The position numbers were made by a program, and so were the translations under genes. From Chloroflexota bacterium (GTDB lineage: Bacteria; Chloroflexota; JAJPGV01), in the NCBI GenBank assembly GCA_021325635.1, contig JAJPGV010000061.1, positions 1 through 64,000 of the forward strand: a DNA stretch of 64,000 bases, given 5' to 3'. The notes beneath the pieces are model-generated. The model ran no database searches. It had not been told where the DNA came from and saw only the letters and a program-made list of their open reading frames with translations. Shown piece by piece: positions 49,057-58,043 of the stretch. How positions within the stretch are numbered: position 1 is the first letter of the stretch; each line of letters opens with the position of its first letter.

Positions 49057-49908
49057 TTAGCCAAAGCGGCCGGTGATGTAGTTCTCGGTCCGAGGATCAG
49101 CAGGGTTGGTGAAGATAGCCCGCGTGGGCCCGTATTCGATCAGCTCGCCGGCTCCCACTTTCTCGTTGCCGAGGAAGAAGGCGGTGTAGTCGGATACTCG
49201 TGCCGCCTGCTGCATATTATGGGTCACGATGACGATCGTAAGCTCTTGCTTCAGCTCGGCGATGAGGTCCTCGATCTTCAGCGTGGAGATGGGGTCGAGG
49301 GCGGAGCAGGGCTCATCCATGAGCACGACGGACGGATCCACCGCGATCGTGCGCGCTATGCAAAGGCGCTGCTGCTGTCCACCGGACAGCGCCAGAGCCG
49401 GCTTCTTGAGCTTGTCCTTGACCTCATCCCACAACGCCGCCTGCCGCAGGGACAGCTCAACCTTCTCGGCAATCAGGCCTCGGTTTCGAACCCCGTTCAA
49501 GCGCAAGCCGGAAGCAACGTTGTCGTAGATGGACATGGTCGGGAACGGGTTTGGACGTTGGAAGACCATGCCAATGGACCGCCTGACGGCCACCGGGTCC
49601 ATGCGCGGGTCGTACAGGTCTTCGTCGTCGAGCATCACCTTGCCGACCACCCGGGCATCGCGCACGACTTCGTGCAGGCGGTTCAAGCAGCGGATGAAGG
49701 TGGACTTGCCGCAGCCCGACGGACCGATGATCGCGGTGACCTTATTGGGTCTGATGGTCATGTCGACGTCGGCGACTGCCAAGAAGTTGCCGTAGTACGC
49801 GCCGAGCTTCTCGACGACCAGCCCTTTGGACACGCGGGTGACGGTTTCTTCTCGCTCTTCCACGGCAACAGCCTGCAAGGTGGTCAAGGTAATGTCCACG
49901 TTATCCAC
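49057..49908 (-). CDS. pstB: Phosphate ABC transporter ATP-binding protein
   Basis: 283 residues. ABC ATPase with Walker [12 protein letters not shown]-loop [11 protein letters not shown], signature [13 protein letters not shown] and Walker [13 protein letters not shown], then the H-loop [17 protein letters not shown]. The [10 protein letters not shown] and final ENYITGRFG match PstB specifically. A ~30-residue N-terminal extension precedes the core. Starts 7 bp after pstA. Confidence 0.96.
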   Translation of the reverse strand: MDNVDITLTTLQAVAVEEREETVTRVSKGLVVEKLGAYYGNFLAVADVDMTIRPNKVTAIIGPSGCGKSTFIRCLNRLHEVVRDARVVGKVMLDDEDLYDPRMDPVAVRRSIGMVFQRPNPFPTMSIYDNVASGLRLNGVRNRGLIAEKVELSLRQAALWDEVKDKLKKPALALSGGQQQRLCIARTIAVDPSVVLMDEPCSALDPISTLKIEDLIAELKQELTIVIVTHNMQQAARVSDYTAFFLGNEKVGAGELIEYGPTRAIFTNPADPRTENYITGRFG

Positions 49909-49914
49909 TCCGGG

Positions 49915-50784
49915 TCAACGAATTTTTTGGAAGCCGCTGCGCGTGACGACTCGGACGCCGACGTTCAGGATCAGGATCAGCATCATAAGGATGAAGGCGG
50001 CTGCCCAGGCCTGGTCGTGCCAGTCCTTGTACGGGGCCAGCGCGTACTTGTAGACCTGCAATGGAACGGCGGCAATGGGATTGCCCAAGCCGTCCTGCCA
50101 GAACCGGCTGCCGAACGCGGTGAACAGCAGTGGGGCGGTCTCTCCTGATATACGTGCTATGGCAAGCATGACACCCGTAACGATGCCACCCAAACCGGCC
50201 GGCAGCACGATGTACATCATCGTCTTCCATTCGTGAACTCCCAGGCCTAGCGACGCTTCCCGCAGCGCGTTGGGAACACGGCGAAGCGCCTCTTCGGTCG
50301 TCCGTGTCACAACCGGGATCATGATGATCGCCAGAGCCACGCCACCTGCCACTGCCGAGAAGCTGTGCGTTGGTACGACCACCAGCGTGTAGGCAACGAT
50401 GCCGATGATGATCGACGGTACGCCGGTCAGCACATCGGTCAGAAAGCGCAGTATGCGGGCAAAGCCGGTATTCCCGAACTCCGAGAGGTAGATGCCGGCC
50501 AGCACTCCGATGGGTACCCCGAACAGGCTGGCGAGGGCGATGAGGATGGCCGTCCCAAGGAATGCGTTGCCCATGCCGCCGCCCAGCTCGCCCACCGGCT
50601 TGGGGAGTTTGGTGAGGAGGTCGAGGTTGATGCCCGAGATGCCGTTGGCCAGGATGAAGCCGATCACCAGCAGCAGCGGCGTCAGCGCCACGGCCGCCGA
50701 CAGGCAGAGCAGCGCGCCCATCACACGGTTGATGAACTGCCGCCGTGGCAACGAGCCGCCAGTGTTGAATGCGCTGCTGGCCAC
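49915..50784 (-). CDS. pstA: Phosphate ABC transporter permease PstA
   Basis: 289 residues, six hydrophobic helices, with the permease loop (EASLGLGVHEWKTMMYIVLPAGLGGIV, the EAA-type coupling helix). The FLGTAILIALASLFGVPIGVLAGIYLSEF segment is PstA-like. Begins 4 bp after pstC ends. Forms the inner-membrane channel with PstC. Confidence 0.94.
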   Translation of the reverse strand: MASSAFNTGGSLPRRQFINRVMGALLCLSAAVALTPLLLVIGFILANGISGINLDLLTKLPKPVGELGGGMGNAFLGTAILIALASLFGVPIGVLAGIYLSEFGNTGFARILRFLTDVLTGVPSIIIGIVAYTLVVVPTHSFSAVAGGVALAIIMIPVVTRTTEEALRRVPNALREASLGLGVHEWKTMMYIVLPAGLGGIVTGVMLAIARISGETAPLLFTAFGSRFWQDGLGNPIAAVPLQVYKYALAPYKDWHDQAWAAAFILMMLILILNVGVRVVTRSGFQKIR

Positions 50785-50787
50785 GGC

Positions 50788-51774
50788 TTACGCTCCGCCC
50801 AATTGCTGCGAGGCTCGCGCCGTGCTCCATACCAGGAGGCGCGCAAGCATGTTCATGATGATGGTTACGCCGAACAAGAGCAAGCCCACCTCGGTCAGGG
50901 CCGAGAGGTAGAGGTCGAACGTCGCTTCGGTGAACTCGTTGGCAATGACGCTGGCCATGGTGTAGGCCGGATGGAACAGCGAGGCCGATATCTGCGGCTG
51001 GTTGCCAATGACCATGGTCACGGCCATTGTTTCGCCCAGAGCTCGCCCGAGGCCGAGCACGATGGCTCCCAGCAGTCCGGAGCGAGCGTACGGCAGCACG
51101 GCCCAGGTGGTCGACTCCCAGTTCGTGGCGCCCAGCGCCAGCATGGCTTCGCGCTGGGCGACCGGCACCGTCACCATCACGTCACGTGAGATGGCCACGA
51201 TGGTCGGAATGACCATGATGGCCAGGATCAACCCGCCGGCGAGCAGGCCCACGCCGTAGGGCGGGCCCTCGAACAGCGGCAGGTCGGGAAAGCGCTCGAT
51301 GAAGGCTGGCTCGACGACGCGTTGGAGGAAGGGCACCATGACGAAGATGCCCCACAGGCCCAGCAGCACCGAGGGGATCGCTGCCAGCAGCTCAACCACG
51401 ATGGAGATCGAATTGCCCAGCCACGGTGGAGCGAGCTCAACGGCGAAGATCGCCACGCCCAGACTAATAGGCGTGGCGATCAGCAAGCCGAGGATGGACG
51501 TGACGATCGTCCCATACATGAACGTCAGCGCACCAAACTGCTCCTTGACCGGATCCCACACGGTGGTGTGCAGGAACGAGAGCCCAAAGACTCCGATCGA
51601 CTGGCTCGACTCCTTGACCATCGAGGCCACGATGATCGCGATCAGCACCAGCAGCGTGAGGGCGCCGAACAGGAAGACGATCGTGCGGAAGATGATGTCA
51701 GGCAGATTGGCCGCCCCGAAGAGCGCTCGCGCTTGGAACGCTCGCTTCGAGGCGGCCGGTGCAGCAGAGGCCAC
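50788..51774 (-). CDS. pstC: Phosphate ABC transporter permease PstC
   Basis: 328 residues, six to seven helices with an N-terminal cytoplasmic leader. Landmarks: FLHTTVWDPVKEQFGALTFMYGTI, PISLGVAIFAVEL, and the coupling loop EAMLALGATNWESTTWAVLPYARSGLLGAI, then ALGETMAVTMVIGN. These are diagnostic for PstC. 28 bp separate it from pstS. Confidence 0.95.
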   Translation of the reverse strand: MASAAPAASKRAFQARALFGAANLPDIIFRTIVFLFGALTLLVLIAIIVASMVKESSQSIGVFGLSFLHTTVWDPVKEQFGALTFMYGTIVTSILGLLIATPISLGVAIFAVELAPPWLGNSISIVVELLAAIPSVLLGLWGIFVMVPFLQRVVEPAFIERFPDLPLFEGPPYGVGLLAGGLILAIMVIPTIVAISRDVMVTVPVAQREAMLALGATNWESTTWAVLPYARSGLLGAIVLGLGRALGETMAVTMVIGNQPQISASLFHPAYTMASVIANEFTEATFDLYLSALTEVGLLLFGVTIIMNMLARLLVWSTARASQQLGGA

Positions 51775-51801
51775 TGGAGAGATCTTAGGTGCTGAGCCTG
51801 A

Positions 51802-52965
51802 CTACTGGGCCTTGCCGCCGATGGTCAGCCCGCCGATGATCTTGGCGTCCAGGTCCTGGACCGGCTTCGGCAGGGGCGCGTACTGCAGCGGCTGGGCAAA
51901 GTCCTGGCCCTTGGTGGTCGTGTAGGTGAAGAGATCGATCAAGGTCTTGCCCTTGGCAGCGTCCAGGTCCTTGTAGCTCAGGATCCAGCTGAAGCCCGCG
52001 ATAGGGTACGTGTCGTCGCCGGGTGCGTCCACGAAGATGGCCTTGCCATCGGCCGGCATGTTGGCCGCTGCGCCCGCCGCAGCGGCGGTCGAGCCGGGCA
52101 CGCTGGGAGCCGTGAATTTGCCAGCCTTGTTCTTCATCAAGACCGTGGCGAGCTTGTTCTGGACGGCGTAGGCGTATTCGAAGTAGCCAATGGCGCCGGG
52201 CGTTTGCGAGACCTGTCCCGACACGCCTTCGCTGCCGGCCCCGCCAATGCCTACCGGCCAGTTAACGGACGTGGCAGCTCCGACCTTCGACTTCCAATCG
52301 CTGCTCACCGCAGCCAGGTAGTTCGTGAAGATGTACGTCGTGCCGCTTCCATCGGAGCGGTGGACCACGGCGATGGGCGTGTGCGCCAGCTTGACGTCGG
52401 CATTCAGCGCGGTGATTTTCGGGTCATCCCAGAACTTGATCGTGCCGAGGTAGATGTTCGCCAGGGTCTCGCCGTCGAGCTTGAGGTTGGTGACCCCAGG
52501 CAGGTTGTACGAGACAGCCGCGGCCACGATCGTCACCGGGATATGCACGACCGGGGCGGGCGCAGCCTTCTCTTGCGCATCCGTCATGATGGCGTCGCTG
52601 GCGCCGAAGTCCACCGTCTTCTTGGTGAGCTGCTCGATGCCGGCGCCGCTTCCGACCGACTGGTAGTTGACCTGATTGCCGGTCTGCTGTCCCCAGGCGT
52701 CGAATACCTTGGTGAAGAGCGGGAAGTCGGCAGTCGACCCTGCGCCGGTGAGGTTGACCTTGGTTCCGGCTGAAGGCTTAGCGGCTGCGGAGGCTGCCCC
52801 CGATGCCGGTGCTGCCGGCTTGGCCGCAGCGGACGACGCCGCTGCTGAGGCGGCGGCGGAGGATGCGGCCGCAGGCGATGCTGGGGCCGGTGCGGAGGAG
52901 CCGCCGCACGCGGCAAGAAGAGCGCCAGCGGCCAGGCTGCTTAGGAGAGTTGTGTTCCATTTCAT
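51802..52965 (-). CDS. pstS: Phosphate-binding lipoprotein PstS
   Basis: 387 residues. Type II signal peptide with lipobox LAAC (Cys20), followed by a ~50-residue Ala/Ser/Pro linker typical of Chloroflexota lipoproteins. The binding domain reads LTGAGSTADFPLFTKVFDAW, SVGSGAGIEQL, DFGASDAIM and VVHRSDGSGTTYIFTNYL, the phosphate-coordinating loops (GAGST, SGSGT). First gene of the pst run, with a PHO box 33-61 nt upstream of the ATG. Confidence 0.95.
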   Translation of the reverse strand: MKWNTTLLSSLAAGALLAACGGSSAPAPASPAAASSAAASAAASSAAAKPAAPASGAASAAAKPSAGTKVNLTGAGSTADFPLFTKVFDAWGQQTGNQVNYQSVGSGAGIEQLTKKTVDFGASDAIMTDAQEKAAPAPVVHIPVTIVAAAVSYNLPGVTNLKLDGETLANIYLGTIKFWDDPKITALNADVKLAHTPIAVVHRSDGSGTTYIFTNYLAAVSSDWKSKVGAATSVNWPVGIGGAGSEGVSGQVSQTPGAIGYFEYAYAVQNKLATVLMKNKAGKFTAPSVPGSTAAAAGAAANMPADGKAIFVDAPGDDTYPIAGFSWILSYKDLDAAKGKTLIDLFTYTTTKGQDFAQPLQYAPLPKPVQDLDAKIIGGLTIGGKAQ

Positions 52966-52997
52966 GCCCTCAGGTTAGGTTGCTCACTTCAAGCGTC

Positions 52998-53026
52998 CTT
53001 TAACGGAAGGTAAACGTTGTGTTAAT
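52998..53026 (-). promoter_or_regulatory. PHO box upstream of pstS
   Basis: Three 7-bp direct repeats with 4-bp spacers (11-bp period) on the minus strand: ATTAACA, GTTTACC, GTTAAAG. This is the PhoB/PhoP-type operator geometry and matches the repeats ahead of phoB (62584-62623). Confidence 0.75.
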
Positions 53027-53101
53027 AGGCACCCTGGTTGCTCGATGGACTGCCCGGAACGCCGTGTTGCGGTCTTGGGCGCTATTCCAGCCGGGTTGCG
53101 G

Positions 53102-53605
53102 TTAGGCCTGCCCAACTCCGCCGAGCAGCTCTAATTGGCGGCGCCGCAGGTACCACAGCAGCCGTCCGGCTGCCTTCTGCACCTCGTCCGGGAACTGCAG
53201 GGCGACCACGCCCCCCGTCGAGAAGTCGATGAATGCCTGCGGCTCCCCGGACAGCAAATATCCCACCAGGACGCTGACGTCCGGATCGTGTCCGACGATG
53301 AGCGTATCGGACGTGCTGCCTTTGAGCGCCTTGCGAATCTCCCCCGGACTGGCTCCGGCGGCCAGCAGGTCGACGCTCTCGGGTCGGCCGCCGGGCGCCA
53401 GCTCCGCCGCCACCAGGTCAGCCGTCTGCAGGGCGCGAGTCAGCGGGCTGGAGAGAATGCGGACTCCTGAGAGCCCCAGCCGGGCTAGGCCGCGTGCAGC
53501 CGCGGCTGTCTGCTCCACGCCCTCGGGACTCAGCGGCCGGCTGAATTCATCGGGGACGCTGCCGCGGGGCATCGCCGGGCCGTGGCGCATGACGTACAGC
53601 TTCAT
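53102..53605 (-). CDS. sixA: SixA-type phosphohistidine phosphatase
   Basis: 167 residues from ATG 53605; the longer frame is antisense to other sequence. Histidine-phosphatase fold: MKLYVMRHGPAM with Arg7-His8-Gly9, RILSSPLTRALQTADLV, and the second His in LIVGHDPDVSVLV. The small size is SixA-like; it removes phosphate from phospho-His of phosphotransfer proteins. Substrate here unknown. It lies upstream of the pst PHO box on the same strand; no operon link. Confidence 0.88.
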   Translation of the reverse strand: MKLYVMRHGPAMPRGSVPDEFSRPLSPEGVEQTAAAARGLARLGLSGVRILSSPLTRALQTADLVAAELAPGGRPESVDLLAAGASPGEIRKALKGSTSDTLIVGHDPDVSVLVGYLLSGEPQAFIDFSTGGVVALQFPDEVQKAAGRLLWYLRRRQLELLGGVGQA

Positions 53606-53663
53606 ACGACGTACTCTATCGCTCGCCTCGCCTGGGCTGGGCCGCATTGGGGCCGTCGCGGAG

Positions 53664-54404
53664 CTAGGCTGCTGGTACGGCCGTGCCGGTGGGCACAGCC
53701 AATGGGGTCGGGGCGGCGTCCGGCGCCCACACCTGCGAGCCCAGCTCACGCGTTGCGTCGGTGAGCGGCACGGCTTGCATCCGGGACTGATTGAGCCCGG
53801 TGGTGATCGCGCTGACGGTTTCGTCGCGAGGGAGCTCCAGCTCCAGGTGCGCCGACCCCCATACCGCGGGCGGCAATACGGCCGCGCCGCCGCCCTGGGT
53901 TGGCAGGAGGTCGCGCCCTGCTGCGGTACGGAAGCCAACCAGGAACAGACCGATCCAGTCCTCTCCGGAGTAGAGCGAAACCGCGTGCTTGTACTGGCTC
54001 GAGGCGATGAACTTCACGGGATCGGCCGATTCGTTCAGGATGCCCAGGTCCGTGCTGAAGGTGTTGAAGCCCGCGCGTGTCGACGGTGCGACGCTGGTCT
54101 TGACCACGAAAACCCCCAGCGGCAGCAGTGCCCGGCGCACAGGCACCAGCAGCTGAATGAGCGGCAGGGGCTCAGCCGGCCGTCCGAGGGCGGCGGCCGT
54201 GGCCAGCGGATTCGGCGTTGCCGTGGGCAGTCTCGTTGCCGTCGGCTCGGGCGTGCTCGTCGCCGCTTCCGCCTGGGCCCTGCCGGCGATCAAGGGCTGG
54301 CCGAAGCCGAGCAGCTGCGTGGCGCCGACCGCCAGGCCGCAGAGGATGAGCAGCCCACCCAAACCGACGATGAGGCGCCGTACGCCCTGCCCCAACTTAG
54401 CCAC
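53664..54404 (-). CDS. Membrane-anchored extracytoplasmic protein with Pro/Thr linker, unknown function
   Basis: 246 residues. One N-terminal transmembrane helix (LIVGLGGLLILCGLAVGAT) followed by an outside region with a Pro/Thr/Ala linker (TSTPEPTATRLPTATPNPLAT) and a globular beta-rich domain of about 150 residues. Topology is signal-anchor or lipidless secreted form. It ends with an Ala/Pro-rich tail. No family recognised; 58 bp upstream of sixA on the same strand. Confidence 0.6.
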   Translation of the reverse strand: MAKLGQGVRRLIVGLGGLLILCGLAVGATQLLGFGQPLIAGRAQAEAATSTPEPTATRLPTATPNPLATAAALGRPAEPLPLIQLLVPVRRALLPLGVFVVKTSVAPSTRAGFNTFSTDLGILNESADPVKFIASSQYKHAVSLYSGEDWIGLFLVGFRTAAGRDLLPTQGGGAAVLPPAVWGSAHLELELPRDETVSAITTGLNQSRMQAVPLTDATRELGSQVWAPDAAPTPLAVPTGTAVPAA

Positions 54405-54548
54405 TACTCAGCGCGTCCCCCAAGCCCCTGGCCGCAGCGTAGCGGGCCGATCTCGCGGCAAGCTCGCTTGGCCCGTACGTTGGCCCGTTCAGGCTATCAA
54501 AGACCGCTGCCGGCAGCAAGCGGCCCACCGTTTTCGGCCACGCGGCGC

Positions 54549-55696
54549 TAGTGATCTGAGTCATAAATAACTAGACATTTCAAGCGAAATGCCATATGCT
54601 GGGTTTATGGCAAAACGGGGCCGACCATTGACGCCGATTGTGCTCCAAGAGGAGGTCCGAGCAACCCTGGTTCGGCTGTCCAAACGACCCACTGCCCCGC
54701 ACGGGATGGCGCAGCGGGCACGCATCATCCTGTCGTCTGGCGAGGGCCTCTCCAATGAGGCGGTCGCCGAGCGTGTGGGTGTGGATCGTCGGACCGTCAC
54801 GAAGTGGCGCAATCGCTTCCTGCGGGGTGGCATCGAGGCGCTGGCTGATGAGCCTCGACCAGGCGTGCCACGCAAATTCAGAGATGACGCCATCGAGGCG
54901 TTGGTGGTGAAGACACTCACTGAGAAACCCCGTGGCGCGACGCACTGGTCGAGCCGAGACATGGCCAAGGCGACTGGGATGAGCCAGCCAACGGTCAGCC
55001 GTATCTGGCGCGCCTTTGGCTTGAAGCCCTGGGCGACCGACACCTTCAAGTTATCAGAGGGCCCCTTCTTCATTGAGAAGGTCCGTGATGTCGTCGGGCT
55101 GTACTTGAACCCGCCCGACCACGCAGCGGTCGTCTGTGTCGACGAGAAGACCGGGATCCAGGCGCTCGATCGCACCCAACCGATCCTGCCTAGCGTCCCG
55201 GCCAGGTCGAACGCCGGACACACGACTACGTCCGCTATGGCGTGACCGACTTGTTTGCTGCCTTGGACGTGGCGACCGGGAAAATCATCTCGCAGACGAA
55301 GCGCCGTCACCGAGCTGCAGAGTTCAAGGCCTTCCTCCAGGAGATCGACCTGCAGGTCCCGGCCGAACTAGACGTCCATCTCGTCCTGGACAACTCGTCC
55401 ACTCACAAGACCCCGGCTATCCATACCTGGCTGCTCCGCCACCCCCGCTTTCACCTCCGTTTCACCCCGACCTCCTCCTCGTGGCTGAACTTAGTCGAGC
55501 GGTGGTTCGCTGAACTGACCTGCAAGTTGCTGCAGCGCTCTGCACACCGCAGCCTCCAAGCGCTGGAGCAGGACCTTCGGCTATGGATAGCCAGCTGGAA
55601 CGACGACCCGAGGCCTTTTGTTTGGCGCAAAACTGCGGATGAAATCCTCGAATCGCTTGGTCGATATTGCGAGCGAATCTCTGATTCGGGTCACTA
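54549..55696 (+). mobile_element. IS630-family insertion sequence
   Basis: About 1.15 kb bounded by imperfect terminal inverted repeats: TAGTGATCTGAGTCATAAAT (54549-54568) and, on the other strand, TAGTGACCCGAATCAGAGAT (55696-55677), 15 of 20 matching. A TA at each edge fits the Tc1/IS630 target duplication. It carries one transposase gene that is frameshifted. Adjacent to a tandem 119-bp duplication. Confidence 0.85.
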
Positions 55697-55697
55697 G
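54607..55697 (+). pseudogene. IS630-family transposase, broken by a one-base deletion
   Basis: The N-terminal half (54607-55245) is an HTH region ending CVDEKTGIQALDRTQPILP, with the first catalytic Asp (CVDEK). The second half (frame of 55242-55697) carries [12 protein letters not shown] (second Asp) and [16 protein letters not shown] (Glu), the IS630 DDE triad. At 55191-55193 the reading jumps frames: in the second frame the sequence continues [20 protein letters not shown] as expected for IS630. One base seems missing between CTGCCT and CGTCCC. There is no slippery heptamer, so this looks like a mutation, not programmed shifting. The C-terminal part keeps a possible internal GTG start. Confidence 0.85.
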
Positions 55698-55703
55698 TCT
55701 ATC

Positions 55704-55940
55704 GGGGCACAACGGGAACGGGGCGGGCCGCAAGGGCCCGCGCCACATGCGCGCCAACGGACATCAGGTGCATCCACGACGTGCAGCGCGGGGGCTTGTC
55801 CCCCGCCGGTCTTCCGAAGCCTGGGGCACAACGGGAACGGGCGGGCCGCAAGGGCCCGCGCTACATGCGCGCCAACGGACATCAGGTGCATCCACGACGT
55901 GTAGCGCGGGGGCTTGTCCCCCGCCGGTCTTCCGAAGCCT
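55704..55940. repeat. 119-bp tandem duplication with two internal hairpins
   Basis: Two near-identical copies, 55704-55822 and 55823-55940, starting GGGGCACAACGGGAACGG. Each contains GCGGGCC-GCAA-GGGCCCGC and GCGGGGG-CTTG-TCCCCCGC hairpins, reminiscent of REP/BIME elements. Differences between copies are few (a one-base length change, CAC/TAC, GTGC/GTGT). Located between IS630 and the MarR gene end. No gene is seen in it. Confidence 0.9.
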
Positions 55941-55964
55941 GCGACGCGATAAGCGTGGCCGGAC

Positions 55965-56513
55965 TCAGTCCGCGTTGGGGGTGGGTTCGGATACGCGGTC
56001 GCCGCCGGCCAGCAGCTGGGTGACTCGATCCTGCACCTTCAGGATCAGCCGCAGCAGCAGCTCCTGATCCTCTTCGCTCAGGCAATCCATGATTTCCCGC
56101 TGCAGGAGGTGCAGGGGCAGCCGGAATTTGAGCAGCAGCTCGCGGCCGCTGGGCGTTATGGCCACCAGGACGCTGCGCCGGTCGATTGGATGGCTCGAGC
56201 GGGCGACCAGGGCGCGCTTCTCCAGGGAGTCGAGCACGCCCGTGACGGCGCCGCTCGACATCGGCTGCAGCATGCGTTCCCGGATGACTCCGGGAGTCAA
56301 CGGCTGCCCAGCCCCATCGATGATCGAAAGGGCATTGCCTTCGGGCTCGGTCAGCCCGTAGGTGCGGAGCAGCGCAGCGTGCAGGGCGATCAGCCTTCGC
56401 GTCGTGCGAATAGTTGAGTACACCGCCTCGGTGGCCAGTGCGCTGGCGCCTGGAAACGCTCGTTCGAACTCCGTGCCCAGGTCCATCTCGGTTCGCGGCG
56501 TTGCCATTTGCAC
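55965..56513 (-). CDS. MarR-family transcriptional regulator
   Basis: 182 residues. Winged HTH: GLTEPEGNALSIIDGAGQPLTPGVIRERMLQPMSSGAVTGVLDSLEKRALVARSSHPIDRRSVLVAITPSGRELL in outline, with the conserved D-R-R-S wing of MarR proteins (written in parts: MLQPMSSGAVTGVLDSLEKR; HPIDRRSVLVAITP). Dimers bind palindromes and are released by small phenolic or similar ligands. Divergent from a methyltransferase, with a 9-bp inverted repeat in the 84-bp gap. Confidence 0.9.
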   Translation of the reverse strand: MQMATPRTEMDLGTEFERAFPGASALATEAVYSTIRTTRRLIALHAALLRTYGLTEPEGNALSIIDGAGQPLTPGVIRERMLQPMSSGAVTGVLDSLEKRALVARSSHPIDRRSVLVAITPSGRELLLKFRLPLHLLQREIMDCLSEEDQELLLRLILKVQDRVTQLLAGGDRVSEPTPNAD

Positions 56514-56526
56514 TTACTTTACCACC

Positions 56527-56571
56527 GATATTCTCACTATTGACAGAAATTGTGTCATATCAGAGAATATC
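56527..56571. promoter_or_regulatory. Promoter of the methyltransferase with inverted-repeat operator
   Basis: GATATTCTC (56527-56535) and GAGAATATC (56563-56571) form a 9-bp inverted repeat. Between them is -35 TTGACA (56540-56545); 17 bp on, the -10-like GAGAAT (56563-56568) overlaps the right arm. The two arms are 36 bp centre to centre, so two MarR dimers or one looped complex could cover the promoter. Confidence 0.55.
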
Positions 56572-56597
56572 GAAATCAAGATACTCTGAGGTGAGAA

Positions 56598-57641
56598 ATG
56601 TCCACAGTCTCTGCCCCCAGCACCGGCGTCGGGCCGGAAGACATCTTCAAAATGGCCAGTGGCTTCTGGGTTTCGAAGGCGCTGTTCAGCGCTCTCGAGC
56701 TCGGTCTCTTCGAAACGCTGTCCAATCAGCCCCAGACGGCCGAGGCGCTGGCGGCTGCCCTGCGGCTCCCTGTTGCCAGCGTGGACCGGCTGGTGAGCGT
56801 GCTGCGCGGGCTTGGCCTGGTTCGAGCCGAGAGCAATCGCTTGAGCAATACGCCCGGGACCGAAGCCTTCCTGGTGCGGCGCAGCCCGACCTTCATTGGC
56901 GGCATCTTCCACCACTTCAACGACGACCTGTACCCGCTGTGGCAGCACCTGCCCGATGCGTTGCGCTCGGGTCGAACGATGTGGAAGCAGGCCTTCGGGC
57001 CAGATGCCAGTGATAACCCCTTCGAGACGATGTACGCTGACCCCGCGCGCCTGGAGGGGTTCCTACGAACGATGGCTGCGCTTGCGGCACCGGCGGAGCA
57101 CGACTTCTGCCAGCACTTCGACTTCTCCGGCCACGCCTGCGTGATGGACGTTGGCGCCGCGCTGGGGACGCTCGTGGTCAAGGTGCTGAGCAGCCATGCC
57201 CATCTCAGGGGCATCACCTTTGACCTTCCGCCCGTTGCCCCACTGACCCAGGCCTTCGTCCAACAGGCCGGCTTGGCGGACCGAGCTCAGATCGCCAGTG
57301 GCGACATGTTCGTGGATCCGCTGCCGCGAGGCGCCGATCTCATCACGCTGAGCTTCATCGTCCACGACTGGGACGACGACCACTGCGTGCAGCTCCTGAG
57401 CCGCTGTTTCGAGGCTCTCGAGCGGAATGGCGAGATCGCCATCCTCGAGAAGGTCCTGCATGAGGACCGCGGCGGTCCGCTGCCGACGGCCTTGATGTCG
57501 CTGAACATGCTGATCGCCACCGGCGGCAAGGAGCGGACAGAGACCGAGTACGCCGCGCTGCTCGGTCGCGCCGGCTTCATCGAGACACGAGTGCTGCCGC
57601 TGCCCGGTCCGCGGGACGTGGTCATCGCCCGCAAGCCGTAA
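56598..57641 (+). CDS. AdoMet-dependent O-methyltransferase (plant OMT/ASMT-like)
   Basis: 347 residues. N-terminal winged-helix dimerisation domain (KMASGFWVSKALFSALELGLFETL ... TAEALAAALRLP), then a Rossmann methyltransferase domain (CVMDVGAALGTLVVKVL for motif I; FIVHDWDDDHCVQLL with His-Asp-W-x-D-D, and AILEKVLHEDRGGPLP). The HDW-DD segment supplies the catalytic His of this class. Methylates a hydroxyl of a small aromatic or polyketide. It is divergent from MarR, which probably controls it in response to a substrate-like ligand. Confidence 0.88.
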   Translation: MSTVSAPSTGVGPEDIFKMASGFWVSKALFSALELGLFETLSNQPQTAEALAAALRLPVASVDRLVSVLRGLGLVRAESNRLSNTPGTEAFLVRRSPTFIGGIFHHFNDDLYPLWQHLPDALRSGRTMWKQAFGPDASDNPFETMYADPARLEGFLRTMAALAAPAEHDFCQHFDFSGHACVMDVGAALGTLVVKVLSSHAHLRGITFDLPPVAPLTQAFVQQAGLADRAQIASGDMFVDPLPRGADLITLSFIVHDWDDDHCVQLLSRCFEALERNGEIAILEKVLHEDRGGPLPTALMSLNMLIATGGKERTETEYAALLGRAGFIETRVLPLPGPRDVVIARKP

Positions 57642-57649
57642 TCGCCGGC

Positions 57650-58027
57650 TCAGGAGTGGGAATCGGGGGGCTCGCCGAACAGATCGGCAAATCTGCGCGC
57701 CACGAGCTCCTCGATTCCGGCCACCAGCTCGTGGTACCGCCGCAGCACCTCGCGGCCCGCCGGCGTGAGCGACGCTCCCCCGCCGCGGGCGCCACCCGAC
57801 GTCTTCAGCAAGACCGAGGATCCGAGGCCTGCCTCGACCTCCTTCAGCTTGTACCAGGCCGTCTTGTAGGGGACGTTCATCCGGCGCGCGGCCTCCGCCA
57901 GCGAGCCGCAGGCATCGACCTTCTCCAGAAGCTCGACCCGCCAATCGGATAGCGCGACGTGCCCGTCGCGTTCTAGCCAGACCTTGCACCTTGGGGCGAG
58001 GGTCTCCAGCGCGGATGTGTCCAGCAT
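57650..58027 (-). CDS. ModE-type winged-helix regulator (HTH domain only)
   Basis: 125 residues. The N-terminal ModE-like/LysR-type HTH: RVELLEKVDACGSLAEAARRMNVPYKTAWYKLKEVEAGLG followed by LLKTSGGARGGGASLTPAGREVL. The GGxxGGGAxLT wing is the ModE signature. No C-terminal molybdate-binding (TOBE) domains, so it may respond to oxyanion indirectly. Ends the tupA-tupB run on the minus strand. Confidence 0.82.
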   Translation of the reverse strand: MLDTSALETLAPRCKVWLERDGHVALSDWRVELLEKVDACGSLAEAARRMNVPYKTAWYKLKEVEAGLGSSVLLKTSGGARGGGASLTPAGREVLRRYHELVAGIEELVARRFADLFGEPPDSHS

Positions 58028-58043
58028 GCCTTTGGCCTCCGAG

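Noticed and set aside
55185-55200. Programmed frameshift in the IS630 transposase
   Set aside because: No slippery heptamer or downstream structure at the junction; the alignment is best explained by one missing base.
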